Notes: generated by a model from the letters alone, not told the origin. A DNA stretch of 64,000 nucleotides from Terriglobia bacterium (GCA_021325275.1 JAJPHL010000023.1:1-64000), one strand, 5' to 3'. Counted from the first letter of the stretch, positions 11,778-20,674 are shown. Numbers and translations: made by a program.

Positions 11778-12187
11778 ACACATCCACCGGCGGAAAAGCC
11801 GTCTCGGAGCTGATCGAAGAGAAAATCAGCGGCCTTGGCGATTGGCGCGGCAAAACGCTCGCGGAAGCGCGCAAGATCATCCGCGCGGCCGATCCGAAAA
11901 TTGTCGAGGAATGGAAATGGGGAATTCCGGTTTGGTCGCGCGAGGGAATCATCACCACGGGCGAGACCTACAAGAAAGTCGTGAAGTTGACCTTTGCCAA
12001 AGGCGCCGCGCTGCGCGATCCATCGGGATTATTCAACTCGAGCATGGGCGGCAACATTCGGCGCGCGATCGATATTCACGAAGGCGAAAAAATCAACGCG
12101 GCGGCGTTGAAGGATTTGGTCCGTGAGGCGATCGCGCTGAATCTCGACGTGAAGACCACGGCGAAGGCCAAACGGGCGAAGCGTTAG
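11774..12187 (+). CDS. DUF1801 domain protein
   Basis: A 137-residue cytoplasmic protein. [14 protein letters not shown] and the following [13 protein letters not shown], with [15 protein letters not shown], are typical of DUF1801 (YdhG-like fold), whose biochemical role is unknown. The tail is Lys/Arg/Ala-rich. It overlaps the DUF1501 stop by four bases (ATGA), so it is translationally coupled to the PSD1/DUF1501 operon although it has no known link with those families. Its end overlaps the end of the convergent VOC gene by four bases. Confidence 0.85.
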   Translation: MNTSTGGKAVSELIEEKISGLGDWRGKTLAEARKIIRAADPKIVEEWKWGIPVWSREGIITTGETYKKVVKLTFAKGAALRDPSGLFNSSMGGNIRRAIDIHEGEKINAAALKDLVREAIALNLDVKTTAKAKRAKR

Positions 12188-12609
12188 ACGGCGTTTTCTC
12201 CAGCGTCGCGCGGCTTTCCAAAGCAAATCACGTATCCGCTGTTGTCGAGAATTTCGAAGGCTCGCAAGCCGTCGCTGGTGTCCGCCAGTTCCTTGTGGAT
12301 CGGAACGGTCTTGCCGGTGTACTCCGCATACAGCGCGTCGGGATCGGGAGTATTGACGTAGGCATCCCACCGCGCCCATTCGTGGCGCGTGTGATTCGGC
12401 TGCGGATGAATCTCGGGCGTGATCGCCTTCAGGAACAGCATGGCGGCATCGCGCTCCACCATTCCCCAGTAATCGTCCGAAGTTCCGTCGCCGCCGCCGG
12501 TGGCCGTTACTTGGAATCCCAGTTTCGCGCGGTAAAACTCGATACTCTTTTGCAGATCGTCAACGATGAAGAAAGGCGCCATACAGTTGAGTCTGGCCTC
12601 GGTGCTCAT
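12184..12609 (-). CDS. VOC-family (glyoxalase/bleomycin-resistance-like) protein
   Basis: A 141-residue protein of the vicinal-oxygen-chelate superfamily. It opens APFFIVDDLQKSIEFYRAKLGFQV, the standard first beta-alpha-beta motif, and ends EILDNSGYVICFGKP, the second. The family includes glyoxalase I, dioxygenases and antibiotic-binding proteins. The distribution of metal ligands is not clear enough to say whether this one is an enzyme. It is transcribed towards the DUF1801 gene. Confidence 0.88.
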   Translation of the reverse strand: MSTEARLNCMAPFFIVDDLQKSIEFYRAKLGFQVTATGGGDGTSDDYWGMVERDAAMLFLKAITPEIHPQPNHTRHEWARWDAYVNTPDPDALYAEYTGKTVPIHKELADTSDGLRAFEILDNSGYVICFGKPRDAGENAV

Positions 12610-12762
12610 GCTTGCATCCTACCACCGGCCCCATCGGTAAAAATCCTGCTTTTGAATGCGGAAAAATACCCCTCGCGATTGCCCGGCGAAGCGCGGCATA
12701 CTGGAATCAGCGCTCCTTCGTTCCACGACGCAAGTGAATCCAAACCAACTTCTGGAGGAGCA

Positions 12763-13134
12763 ATGTCCCGCAAACTATTTCGCACAGCGATTCTCACGGC
12801 CGCGTTGGTTCTCTGCGCCAGTTTCATTGGCGGCGCCTCCGCTGACGATAAAACCTGGACCGGCACCATCAGCGACAGCAAATGTGGCGCGAAACACATG
12901 ACCACCGCTGAACACCCCGGCGAAAAAATGCCCGCCGCCGAGTGCGCGGCCGCATGCGTGAAGGGCGGCGCTAAGTACGTGTTTGTGGCCGGCGAAAAAG
13001 TCTACGCCATCGACAATCAGGACTTCGGCGAGCTGGCCGCCAACATCGGCCGCTCAGTGAAACTGAGCGGAACCATGAACGGCGACACGATCACCGTAAC
13101 GAAGGTCGAGCCGGGCGGCGATTCCCAACACTGA
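12763..13134 (+). CDS. small Cys-containing secreted protein
   Basis: A 123-residue exported protein. The start at 12763 follows a strong ggaggag and gives a good signal peptide (residues ~1-27, cut near GASA). The mature part begins TWTGTISDSKCGAKHM, then has His and two further Cys (AECAAACVKGG), a YVFVAGEKVYAI strand, and a C-terminal GTMNGDTITVTKVEP. The same arrangement recurs in the protein at 27544-27906, so the two are probably members of one acidobacterial family. Conserved Cys/His suggest disulfide or metal binding. I know no experimentally defined function. Confidence 0.82.
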   Translation: MSRKLFRTAILTAALVLCASFIGGASADDKTWTGTISDSKCGAKHMTTAEHPGEKMPAAECAAACVKGGAKYVFVAGEKVYAIDNQDFGELAANIGRSVKLSGTMNGDTITVTKVEPGGDSQH

Positions 13135-13150
13135 TGGATTGAAACTCGAA

Positions 13151-13179
13151 GCGCGCCGTTTATTTCCCGGACGGCGCGC
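13151..13179. terminator. hairpin between convergent genes
   Basis: gcgcgccgt at 13151-13159 pairs exactly with acggcgcgc at 13171-13179 around an 11-base loop. It lies at the 3' ends of the small secreted protein gene and the VWFA gene and overlaps the latter's stop. No strong U-run follows on either strand, so termination is plausible but not certain. Confidence 0.5.
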
Positions 13180-14788
13180 CGAGCGGAACGTCGAGCGATC
13201 CCGTGGCGCCGGTGGCGACGTCGCGCACGACCACTCGGGCGCGTGCCGCGGTGGTGCACGCGGGAACGCCCGCTTCGAGGGGAACACCGTTCTGGCGCGC
13301 TTCGTCGTATTGCGCTTGGGTGAGCGTCAACTTGTAGGTGTGCGCCGACGCTTGACTGCAGGCGCGCCCCGACGCGTCGCGCGACAACAGGGCGACGTCG
13401 ATCATGCCGATCCAGATGCCGGCGCTGTCGCGCGACAAATTGAGTCCCGCGGGATTGATGCGCATTTGTACGATCGCCGGCGTGGCCGCCGGTTTGATTT
13501 GCGCGAAAATTCCTAACGCCGTACTCGGCAGCGGACTACCGGCGGCCGCTACTAATGCGGCTTGGCGCGAAGTTGCGTCGTCCGCCTTATCGGGCGTCGC
13601 GTAGTATCCCTTGCGATAGTGAACTTCCACGCCGGGGCGTTTCACGGTCAACTTGAGATCGCGAAACTCGCCGTTCCAATCGTTATGCGATGGCGAGTAG
13701 GCAATGGTATAGCTGACCGCTGAATCTTCCACGGCGTGACGGATCGCCGAGCCGAGATCGTTGTCGTTGGTGAAGGCCGTGCCGCCGGTGCCGTCGGCGA
13801 TTTCGCGCAATCCGCCCTGCGACTCCACGATTTCCGTTTGCGCCTGGTTGTCCATTCTGGCCGCGGCGCGCCGCGAGCGTGGAGGAGTGCGGCTTGGATC
13901 GGTGGACGGTTGCCAATCGAAGCTGCCGATCATTCCACGCGCATCTACCGGATAGATCACGACGCCGGCGTTGTCGAGCGTTCGAATCGCGCGCTGCTCC
14001 TCGTCGCCGAAGGTCTCGAAATTACGGCCGGGCATGCCGTTCGCGCGGCGGCCGACGACGAGCGGAAAACCGTCCGACAGCCACACCAAAGTCTTTCGTC
14101 CCGGGATGCCCGCCAACTGCGCGGCGATGGCGCGCAACGCCTGCATCGTTGTCGGCGTGCGCAATTGCGGGAAGTTCACAATCGTGGGACTCATCGATTC
14201 GCTCAGGAATCGATCGATCGCCGCTCCTTGGGCCGCGGCCTCGGCGCTGGGCGGCACGTCTTTGCGTTTGTGCGGCGCGAGCGCTTCCTGCAATGGAGCC
14301 AAGTCCGCCGCGAAATCGTGCAGCACGCGTAGTTCAGTGGTGAGCGTGTAAATCGCCACGCGATCGTTGTTCGTCAGCGTCGAGAGAAATTTGCGCAGAC
14401 CATCGCGCGCCAACGAGCGGTCGGCGAAGCGCGAGTTCAATCCGTCGAGGAGAATCACGGTCAGCGCATTGGGCAACGCCACGGAGCGTCCGTCGCCGGC
14501 CGCCAGCACGCGATTGGAAACGACGCCCGCCGGCAACGCGGCCATTTCGGCGTGCGGTTCTTCCTTTTCGAAATGGAAGTAGCGGATCTCCTGCGGCTGG
14601 CCGCCGTCGAGCAGCGTGAAATCGTCGCGCGTCAAATCGGCGACCGGTTGACCCTTCTTGTCGCGCGCCACCACGCTGATTTCTACTTGCCGCGTGGTTA
14701 TCTTGATCACAGGCTGCGGCGGCGCTTGCGGAGCCGCCGGCGCGGAGGCGGCAGCTTGAAGCCAGGCAAGGAAGATCGCGAGAAGCAT
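13160..14788 (-). CDS. VWFA-related acidobacterial secreted protein
   Basis: A 542-residue protein of the acidobacterial VWFA-related family (TIGR03436 type). It has an N-terminal signal (MLLAIFLAWLQAAA) and a Pro/Ala linker. Then comes the hallmark VEISVVARDKKGQPVADLTRDDFTLLD. A von Willebrand A-like domain runs from about residue 110, with the expected MIDAS-like VILLDGLNSRF, then KTLVWLSDGFPL. The C-terminal part has GLREIADGTGGTAFTNDNDL and YTIAYSP, followed by a beta-sandwich-like end. VWA domains bind partners through a metal site; the ligand here is unknown. The start at 14788 is chosen because the upstream frame carries no coding character and covers the peroxiredoxin's control region on the other strand. 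Confidence 0.9.
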   Translation of the reverse strand: MLLAIFLAWLQAAASAPAAPQAPPQPVIKITTRQVEISVVARDKKGQPVADLTRDDFTLLDGGQPQEIRYFHFEKEEPHAEMAALPAGVVSNRVLAAGDGRSVALPNALTVILLDGLNSRFADRSLARDGLRKFLSTLTNNDRVAIYTLTTELRVLHDFAADLAPLQEALAPHKRKDVPPSAEAAAQGAAIDRFLSESMSPTIVNFPQLRTPTTMQALRAIAAQLAGIPGRKTLVWLSDGFPLVVGRRANGMPGRNFETFGDEEQRAIRTLDNAGVVIYPVDARGMIGSFDWQPSTDPSRTPPRSRRAAARMDNQAQTEIVESQGGLREIADGTGGTAFTNDNDLGSAIRHAVEDSAVSYTIAYSPSHNDWNGEFRDLKLTVKRPGVEVHYRKGYYATPDKADDATSRQAALVAAAGSPLPSTALGIFAQIKPAATPAIVQMRINPAGLNLSRDSAGIWIGMIDVALLSRDASGRACSQASAHTYKLTLTQAQYDEARQNGVPLEAGVPACTTAARARVVVRDVATGATGSLDVPLGAPSGK

Positions 14789-14914
14789 GAGGGGATTATA
14801 TGACGCCGGAGCGCCGCTTGTATTTGAACTGTCGCTTGGGGCAAAATGAAACCGCGCACGCCGCAGGACAATCTGATGTAGGGGACACTTCCAAAAAGAG
14901 TCAGGAGAGAGAGT

Positions 14915-15571
14915 ATGTCGATTCGCATCAACGACGAAGCACCGAATTTCACCGCGGAAACCACGCAAGGCAATATCAACTTCCATGAATGGATCGGCGA
15001 CGGCTGGGCCGTTCTGTTCTCGCATCCCAAGGACTTCACGCCGGTTTGCACCACCGAACTCGGCTACATGGCCAAGTTGGCGCCGGAATTCGCGAAGCGC
15101 AACACCAAGATCATCGGCTTGAGCGTCGATCCCGTGTCGAGCCATGGAAAATGGGCCGTGGATATCGAGGAGACGCAAGGAGCGAAAGTTAACTACCCGA
15201 TGATCGGCGATCCGCAACTAAAAATCGCCAAGCTCTACGACATGTTGCCGGCCGACGCCGGCGATACATCGGAAGGCCGCACGCCCGCCACCAACGCCAC
15301 GGTGCGCACGGTGTTTGTGGTGGGGCCGGATAAGAAAGTGAAGCTGATGCTCACCTATCCCATGAGCACCGGGCGCAATTTCGATGAAGTGCTGCGCGTG
15401 CTCGATTCGTTGCAACTCACCGCGAAGCACAAAGTTGCGACGCCCGTGAACTGGAAGCCGGGCGAGGATGTGATCCTGACGGCGGCGGTATCGAACGATG
15501 AAGCGAAGGAAAAATACGGCACATGGAAAGAGCCGAAGCCGTACATCCGGATCGTCCCGCAACCGAAGTAA
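14915..15571 (+). CDS. 1-Cys peroxiredoxin (Prx6 type)
   Basis: A 218-residue cytoplasmic peroxidase that reduces hydrogen peroxide and organic peroxides. The catalytic Cys45 lies in FSHPKDFTPVCTTELGYM, and the Prx6-type C-terminal domain is present (VATPVNWKPGEDVIL, then the end YIRIVPQP). A strong ggagagag stands before the ATG. A SVDPVSSHGKWAVDIEE segment is typical of the family. It stands alone with its own promoter region upstream, as stress-induced peroxidases often do. Confidence 0.95.
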   Translation: MSIRINDEAPNFTAETTQGNINFHEWIGDGWAVLFSHPKDFTPVCTTELGYMAKLAPEFAKRNTKIIGLSVDPVSSHGKWAVDIEETQGAKVNYPMIGDPQLKIAKLYDMLPADAGDTSEGRTPATNATVRTVFVVGPDKKVKLMLTYPMSTGRNFDEVLRVLDSLQLTAKHKVATPVNWKPGEDVILTAAVSNDEAKEKYGTWKEPKPYIRIVPQPK

Positions 15572-15588
15572 TCGAGACCGCGCCCCTT

Positions 15589-15610
15589 ATGAGCCGCGCC
15601 GGCGGCTCAT
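15589..15610. terminator. hairpin terminator between convergent genes
   Basis: atgagccgc (15589-15597) pairs with gcggctcat (15602-15610) around a four-base loop, followed by a loosely T-rich stretch. It sits between the peroxiredoxin stop and the PAP2 stop and could serve both strands. Confidence 0.6.
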
Positions 15611-15616
15611 TTGCTC

Positions 15617-16381
15617 TCATTTCCCGCCCAGCACGGTGAAGCGGCTGATCGAATATCCCAGCGCGCCGCCGAGAAAAACGTCGGACGGAAAATGCGCCGA
15701 GCGCGTCACTCGCGAAAACGCGACGGTCGCGGCGAGACCGTACGCCACATACGGCACCCATCGGTGATGCGGATAACGGCGCGCAAAGACGGTCGCAACG
15801 GAAAACGCCGCGATCGAGTGGCCCGAAGTAAAACTTCCGCGGCCCAGCACGCTCCCCGGACTCTCAAACCACGTGTCGCCCATCGGTGTGTTCGGCGCAA
15901 ACGTCGATGGGCGCAGGCGCCGCGTCGACGTTTTGAATACCGTCGTGAGGATTTCGCTGTCGGCCACCGCTTCACCTACAAACAGCGCCGTGTGCTGCGC
16001 GTAGGTATCGTGACGCGCTAGTCCCACGGCGTAAAAAGCCGCGGGAACCACGGCTGTACCGATCGCCGTGGCGTTGCTCGTGAAAACGTTATTGAATCCG
16101 CTGAACGAATTGGTGCGCCGGAAATAGCGGCCGCTACTCGGATCGGACGCCACGAACGCAGCGGTGCCGCCGAGCACGATGGCAGTGGGCAGAATATCCT
16201 CGCCGCGGACCAGCTTCGCGGGGAAAGTCCAAATGTGCGCTTGATCCGCGACGATGTTGGGAAGCATCTGCTTCCAACTCACGTCGCGATCCAGCGTCTG
16301 TGGGGCCGCCGGTGCTTGCGCGGCGAGCGGCACGGCTGCGGCCGCGAGGGTTGCGAGCGTAAATACGACAACGGTCTTCAC
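15617..16381 (-). CDS. PAP2-superfamily phosphatase
   Basis: A 254-residue exported or membrane-associated phosphatase of the PAP2 (phosphatidic acid phosphatase/vanadium haloperoxidase) superfamily. The three signature motifs are present: KTSTRRLRP, GSFTSGHS (with the catalytic His) and SRVTRSAHFPSDVFLG. Members dephosphorylate lipid phosphates such as undecaprenyl pyrophosphate. The GTG at 16381 is preferred because it follows the stop of the upstream Yip1 gene and starts a clear signal peptide; a TTG ten codons earlier is also possible. It is the last gene of a four-gene minus-strand operon whose other members are a metallo-hydrolase and two Yip1 proteins, consistent with membrane lipid handling. 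Confidence 0.88.
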   Translation of the reverse strand: MKTVVVFTLATLAAAAVPLAAQAPAAPQTLDRDVSWKQMLPNIVADQAHIWTFPAKLVRGEDILPTAIVLGGTAAFVASDPSSGRYFRRTNSFSGFNNVFTSNATAIGTAVVPAAFYAVGLARHDTYAQHTALFVGEAVADSEILTTVFKTSTRRLRPSTFAPNTPMGDTWFESPGSVLGRGSFTSGHSIAAFSVATVFARRYPHHRWVPYVAYGLAATVAFSRVTRSAHFPSDVFLGGALGYSISRFTVLGGK

Positions 16382-16391
16382 AACTTCAATT

Positions 16392-17159
16392 CTATCCGAA
16401 CGCCGCCGCAAAGCCAGCCGAGACGAGCGCCAATATCAGCCACGGAATCGCGACGGCTGCGATTCCCTTGCCGCGGCTCATCTTGGCGCAAACCGCCGCG
16501 CCCGTTCCGAGCAAGAAAACCTGCCAGAGACTGAAGAGGTCGATCGACTGGAGAAGCCGATGCAGGAATTTGCTGGACTCCTGGGAAACCAGAAATGCCA
16601 GATTTGAGGCCACCGGGTTCTGCAAATCGAAGTCGCTGGGATCTTTCAGGAACACAATCGCCACAATGATGATGGCGTTCACCACGCCTATCACCTGGGC
16701 GTGAGCCGCCACCGCGAAGAGCTGGTTGAACGTGGCGCGTCCACCGAAAACGAAATTCACCATGAGCATCAGGACGCCGGCGATAATCAGCACGATCAGC
16801 GGCACGAAAATGGGCGGGGCAAACGCGAAGTATTTCGAGAACTTCGTCATTTGATCGACGGCCGCTTCCTTCTGCGCCGCGCTCATTTGCTCGGCGCGCG
16901 GACTCTTCTCCAATTGCTTCATCATGAAGTCGCGCATGTCCACGCGCTGCGTGATCACGGCGGCCGTCCCGAGGGAACAGAGAATCACCAAGATCAGGGG
17001 CGCGATGAATCCCGGCGCGCGTGCGATGTCTTCGAACGTGGCGGTCGGTTCAAAGAAGATTCCGAAGATGCGCCCGATCGCACTCACACGCTGCTCGGGC
17101 TGAGCAGCAGGCGGCGGGGGCGGCGGTGCGGGCGTTCCGGCGAGGTTTTCGTTTTCCAT
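16392..17159 (-). CDS. Yip1-family membrane protein
   Basis: A 255-residue multi-pass membrane protein. A short Pro/Ala-rich cytoplasmic start precedes ISAIGRIFGIFFEPTATFEDIARAP-type sequence, which is the Yip1 family entry motif. About five hydrophobic helices follow (roughly residues 50-70, 115-140, 155-180, 205-225 and 235-252). Bacterial Yip1-domain proteins have no settled function. It begins 7 bp after the stop of another Yip1 protein, a tandem paralogue pair. Confidence 0.85.
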   Translation of the reverse strand: MENENLAGTPAPPPPPPAAQPEQRVSAIGRIFGIFFEPTATFEDIARAPGFIAPLILVILCSLGTAAVITQRVDMRDFMMKQLEKSPRAEQMSAAQKEAAVDQMTKFSKYFAFAPPIFVPLIVLIIAGVLMLMVNFVFGGRATFNQLFAVAAHAQVIGVVNAIIIVAIVFLKDPSDFDLQNPVASNLAFLVSQESSKFLHRLLQSIDLFSLWQVFLLGTGAAVCAKMSRGKGIAAVAIPWLILALVSAGFAAAFG

Positions 17160-17166
17160 AGCGGGT

Positions 17167-17865
17167 TCATTGTAGCATCGACAAGACTGCGGCCACGATC
17201 CACGCAAAAACAATCAGGGGAAGTGCCAGCCACAAGAAAGTCCGGCGAAAGCTCACCCCCGCGGCCGCCGCGATGCCCTCCATCAGAAGGTATACGGACC
17301 ACATACTGAAAAATTCCATCGTCGACGCAATATTGTGCAGCACGCGGCTGAAACTCGCGGGAACCAGAATCCCTAAGTCAAAGGGCGTGAGGCTACCGAG
17401 GCTCAGCGTTTGGGGATCGCGCACGGCCAGCACGATCATCATGGTCACGCACATGCCGGCGGCCGGCAGAAGCGTGGCCCACGCGGTGACGGCCATCAGC
17501 GGACGGAACAGGGTACCGAGGCGCGTGCCGCGCGGCGTGCCGAGTGTCGGCAACATGGGAAGGATACAGGCGGCGGTCAACGGAATCGCCAACAGCGGCG
17601 TGATGATCACCAGGAAATCGAATAGATGCTCCACCGCTCCGTACAAAACTTCCTGTGGCTGATCGGCGAGCAGCGGGTTGATTTCAACCAGCGCGATCAC
17701 GTTGCCGAATAAACGCACCGAACCAATGCGCTGCACGGCGGCGATCATGGGAAACGCCAAGAGAAACGCCGACAAGAGCCACGGCGTGAGAAATTTCGGA
17801 TCGCGCGCAATTTCCCGGAAGGCGAGTTCCGGGCGAACGATCAGATCCCGTATGCGCTCGATCAT
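17167..17865 (-). CDS. Yip1-family membrane protein, second paralogue
   Basis: A 232-residue polytopic protein whose opening, RIRDLIVRPELAFREIARDPKFLTP, parallels that of the downstream Yip1 protein. It has about five membrane helices. The two proteins end alike (hydrophobic helix at the extreme C-terminus). It begins 21 bp after the MBL-hydrolase gene, with its ribosome site inside a duplicated 16-bp unit. The pair may form one heteromeric membrane assembly; this is inference from tandem arrangement. Confidence 0.83.
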   Translation of the reverse strand: MIERIRDLIVRPELAFREIARDPKFLTPWLLSAFLLAFPMIAAVQRIGSVRLFGNVIALVEINPLLADQPQEVLYGAVEHLFDFLVIITPLLAIPLTAACILPMLPTLGTPRGTRLGTLFRPLMAVTAWATLLPAAGMCVTMMIVLAVRDPQTLSLGSLTPFDLGILVPASFSRVLHNIASTMEFFSMWSVYLLMEGIAAAAGVSFRRTFLWLALPLIVFAWIVAAVLSMLQ

Positions 17866-17866
17866 T

Positions 17867-17898
17867 TTTCCTACTTAAAGCCTTTCCTACTTAAAGCC
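17867..17898. repeat. perfect 16-bp tandem duplication
   Basis: The unit tttcctacttaaagcc occurs twice without a mismatch. It covers the stop codon of the MBL-hydrolase gene and the ribosome site of the Yip1 gene (read on the minus strand as ggctttaagtaggaaa). One copy would have been enough for both signals, so the second is probably recent slippage or duplication. Confidence 0.85.
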
Positions 17899-18795
17899 GT
17901 GAATCATGACTTTCTGCTCGACCAAGTCGTCGATCACCTGGCCGTCGTGCCCGGGCACGATGGCGATTTGCGGTTCGGCCAGCGATAATCCATGCAGCGC
18001 GGCGAGTTCGCCCATCACTTCACTGCGATCCTCGCGCATCGCCATGGTCAGCAGGCGCGGGCGCTCGCGCACTTCCCGCACGTTGGCGATGTGCCACGCG
18101 ACGTCGCCGAGGAACAGCACTTCATTTCGATTGGCGGTACGCACAAATATGATTTGGCTCCCCGGGGTGTGTCCCGGCGAGCGAATCACCACGACGCCGG
18201 GCGCGACGGCCATCGCGCGATCGTACTCCAACGGCTGGTAGCCGGACAGTGCGGCTTTGGGAAATGTCACGGGATCGCTACGATCCAAATTGTCCACTTG
18301 CTGGCGCGTCAAGCGCAGTTGGGCGATTACTTGAGGTGCGATCGCGGCGGCGCCGCCCAGGTGATCGGGATGTTCGTGCGTAATCAAAATGAGCGACGCG
18401 GCGCGCAGCCCTTTGCTCATGCGCTCGTACGCCGCATCGTCGAAGCCGCTCGTAGTGCCCATCGCGTTCGCTTGTTCCTGGCTCATCGCGCTGTCGATGA
18501 CGATGGTGCGATCGGGAAAAACCAATTGATACGAATTCGCCGGCAAGGTCTGCTGCGTCCAGGAATCGCCGGCCATGATCGCGGCGGCGGGAAACGTGAA
18601 ACTGGCGATTCGCTCGACGCGAATCTCCGACGGCTTGTCGCCGGGCATCGAGTTGGCCAGGTGGCGAATCGCGGCGATGTCGAGCGAGAACGGCTTTTCG
18701 CCGAGCGGATCGCTCTCCATGACCAGCCAATAGAACGCGCCCCCAATGAAGACCAACGCGAGAATCAGAACATGGAACCAACGCCGCTTCCACAT
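17887..18795 (-). CDS. membrane-anchored MBL-fold metallo-hydrolase
   Basis: A 302-residue protein with one N-terminal membrane helix (residues ~8-26) and a metallo-beta-lactamase domain. Metal-site motifs are seen in order: THEHPDHLGG, SPGHTPGS, FLGDVAW and VPGHDG. A periplasm-facing zinc hydrolase is likely, but the superfamily is too broad to name a substrate. It heads an operon with two Yip1 proteins and a PAP2 phosphatase, which hints at a membrane or lipid-linked substrate. Confidence 0.87.
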   Translation of the reverse strand: MWKRRWFHVLILALVFIGGAFYWLVMESDPLGEKPFSLDIAAIRHLANSMPGDKPSEIRVERIASFTFPAAAIMAGDSWTQQTLPANSYQLVFPDRTIVIDSAMSQEQANAMGTTSGFDDAAYERMSKGLRAASLILITHEHPDHLGGAAAIAPQVIAQLRLTRQQVDNLDRSDPVTFPKAALSGYQPLEYDRAMAVAPGVVVIRSPGHTPGSQIIFVRTANRNEVLFLGDVAWHIANVREVRERPRLLTMAMREDRSEVMGELAALHGLSLAEPQIAIVPGHDGQVIDDLVEQKVMIHGFK

Positions 18796-18807
18796 GCGGC
18801 TATGATT

Positions 18808-18945
18808 CCACAGATTTCGTCCGCAGATTCAAAAACCGTCCACAGATTTCACGGATGACACAGATTGGGGACGAGTTCCGAGATCTTAATCTGTGCAATC
18901 TGTGTAATCTGTGGATGGTCTTATCCGTGGCCCTGAATCTGTGGA
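18808..18945. repeat. ATCTGTG/CACAGAT repeat cluster
   Basis: The region holds several copies of ccacagatt and its inverse aatctgtgg, spaced by 8-20 bases, arranged as an inverted cluster (ccacagattt ... cacagattgg ... aatctgtgcaatctgtgt ... aatctgtgg). It lies between the MBL-hydrolase start and the OppF-type gene and includes the last codons of the latter. A second cluster of the same family is at 61673-61823. Confidence 0.75.
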
Positions 18946-19682
18946 GTGGAATCGCGCAGGAGTTGCGTGTACGGATGCGCGGGATGCGCGAAAACCTCTT
19001 CGGCCGGGCCGATCTCCACAATTTTTCCAAGATACATCACCGCGACGCGCGTAGAGATGTGCCGGATCAACGGGAGTCCGTGCGAGATGAACAAATAGGT
19101 CAAGCCGAAGCGCTGCTGCAAGTCGGCGAGCAGGTTCACGATTTGCGCGCCGACGGAAACGTCGAGTGCGGAGACCGGTTCGTCCGCCACGATGAACTTG
19201 GGACGCAGCGCAATGGCGCGCGCGATACCGATGCGCTGGCGTTGGCCGCCGGAAAATTCGTGTGGGTAGCGCGTTCCCGAGTCGGGCGGAAGGCCGACGG
19301 CGTCGAGTAGCTCGCGCACGCGATCGCGCGTCTCGGCGGCGGAAAGGTTTTCGTGAATGTCGAACGGCTCGGCCAGGATTTTCTCTACGCGCATCCGTGG
19401 ATTCAAGCTGCCCATCGGATCTTGAAAGATGATCTGCATGTGGCGGCGCGTGCGGCGCAATTCTTCCTTTCCGAGCCCCGCGAGATCGCGTCCTTCAAAC
19501 AGGACTTCGCCCGAGGTCGGCGTTTCCAGCATCAACGCGCAGCGGCCCAGGGTGGTTTTTCCGCTGCCCGATTCGCCGACCAGCCCGAGCGTCTCGCCCT
19601 GCTTGACCTCGAGCGTGACGCCGTCGACGGCGGGCCGCGATTGTCCCGGGAAATGCTTCACAATATTGTTAAGCGTGATCAC
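18921..19682 (-). CDS. oligopeptide-type ABC transporter ATPase (OppF/DppF-like)
   Basis: A 253-residue ABC ATPase. Walker A is [12 protein letters not shown], the signature is [14 protein letters not shown] and Walker B is [14 protein letters not shown], followed by a conserved His in FISHGL. The [30 protein letters not shown] opening is typical of the OppF group that drives peptide or nickel import. Length is short because the usual C-terminal extension is replaced by a tail ([10 protein letters not shown]) encoded inside a CACAGATT repeat cluster. It overlaps the upstream OppD-like gene by four bases. No permease or binding-protein gene lies nearby, so its partners must be elsewhere. Confidence 0.92.
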   Translation of the reverse strand: MITLNNIVKHFPGQSRPAVDGVTLEVKQGETLGLVGESGSGKTTLGRCALMLETPTSGEVLFEGRDLAGLGKEELRRTRRHMQIIFQDPMGSLNPRMRVEKILAEPFDIHENLSAAETRDRVRELLDAVGLPPDSGTRYPHEFSGGQRQRIGIARAIALRPKFIVADEPVSALDVSVGAQIVNLLADLQQRFGLTYLFISHGLPLIRHISTRVAVMYLGKIVEIGPAEEVFAHPAHPYTQLLRDSTPQIQGHG

Positions 19683-20674
19683 GCCGCACCTGCCTGCACT
19701 TCATGCGATCGCACACAGCGGGCGGCGCGATTCTCAGCAACCACGGCGAGTTCCGGGACGCCTTCATGGCACGCCGGAATCCGCGCTTCGCAGCGTGGCT
19801 CAAACCAGCAGCCCGGGATTTTCTCGCTAGGATTCGGCGCAGCGCCGGGGATCACCGGAAGCTTTCCGCCGCGCGCGCCGTCGAGTGTGGGCGCGATGCG
19901 CAAGAGTCCGCGCGTGTAAGGATGCGCGGGCGAAGAAAACACGTCGCGCAGCGGACCGCACTCGACGATTCGTCCGGCGTACATCACCGCCACACGATCC
20001 GCGGTTTCGGCGACCACGCCGAGATCGTGCGTGATCAAGAGAATCGCCAGACCAAAGCGATCGCGCAGTGATTTCAGCAGATCGAGAATCTGCGCCTGAA
20101 TCGTGACGTCGAGCGCCGTGGTGGGCTCGTCCGCGATCAGCACGGCAGGGCGTTTCGCGTGCACCGGCGCGGCCAGCGCCATTGCGATCATCACGCGTTG
20201 CCGCATGCCGCCCGAGAGATGATGCGGATACTGGCGCATGCGCACTTCCGGCTCGCTGATCGCCACGGAACGCAGCATGTCGAGCGCGGCGGCGCGCGCT
20301 TCCGCCGTGGATATGCGATGATGGGCGCGCAATGCCTCGGTGATTTGGTCGCCGATGCGCATCACGGGATTGAGCGCGGTCATCGGTTCCTGAAAAACCA
20401 TGGAAAGTCCCGCGCCGCGGACCTGGCGCATCTCGTTTTCCGGCAGCGCCAGCAAGTCGCGTCCTTCGAAAATCACCTGTCCGGAAATTCGCGCCGTCGG
20501 ATCGAGGATCCGCATGAGAGCCAGCGACGTCGCGGACTTCCCGGATCCCGATTCGCCCACCAATCCCAAAATCTCGCCGGTCTTTAGTTCAAAGGCCACG
20601 TCGCGAACCGCGGGCACAAGGCCGCGCGGCGTATCGAATGTCACGGCGAGATTGCGAACATCGAGCAAAGACAT
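19679..20674 (-). CDS. oligopeptide-type ABC transporter ATPase (OppD/DppD-like)
   Basis: A 331-residue ATPase. Walker A is [15 protein letters not shown], the signature [15 protein letters not shown], and Walker [14 protein letters not shown], followed by [12 protein letters not shown]. The C-terminal region contains the oligopeptide-transporter tail, with a Cys-bearing GCWFEPRC segment and CHEGVP, which in the family may bind an iron-sulfur cluster. Together with the OppF-like gene it forms the ATPase pair of a Dpp/Opp importer. Divergent from the ADOP gene across about 60 bp, so promoters are shared in space. Confidence 0.93.
   Translation of the reverse strand: MSLLDVRNLAVTFDTPRGLVPAVRDVAFELKTGEILGLVGESGSGKSATSLALMRILDPTARISGQVIFEGRDLLALPENEMRQVRGAGLSMVFQEPMTALNPVMRIGDQITEALRAHHRISTAEARAAALDMLRSVAISEPEVRMRQYPHHLSGGMRQRVMIAMALAAPVHAKRPAVLIADEPTTALDVTIQAQILDLLKSLRDRFGLAILLITHDLGVVAETADRVAVMYAGRIVECGPLRDVFSSPAHPYTRGLLRIAPTLDGARGGKLPVIPGAAPNPSEKIPGCWFEPRCEARIPACHEGVPELAVVAENRAARCVRSHEVQAGAA

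Noticed and set aside
18808-18945. possible CRISPR array
   Set aside because: Same reasons as the 61.7 kb cluster; no cas genes are in the window.
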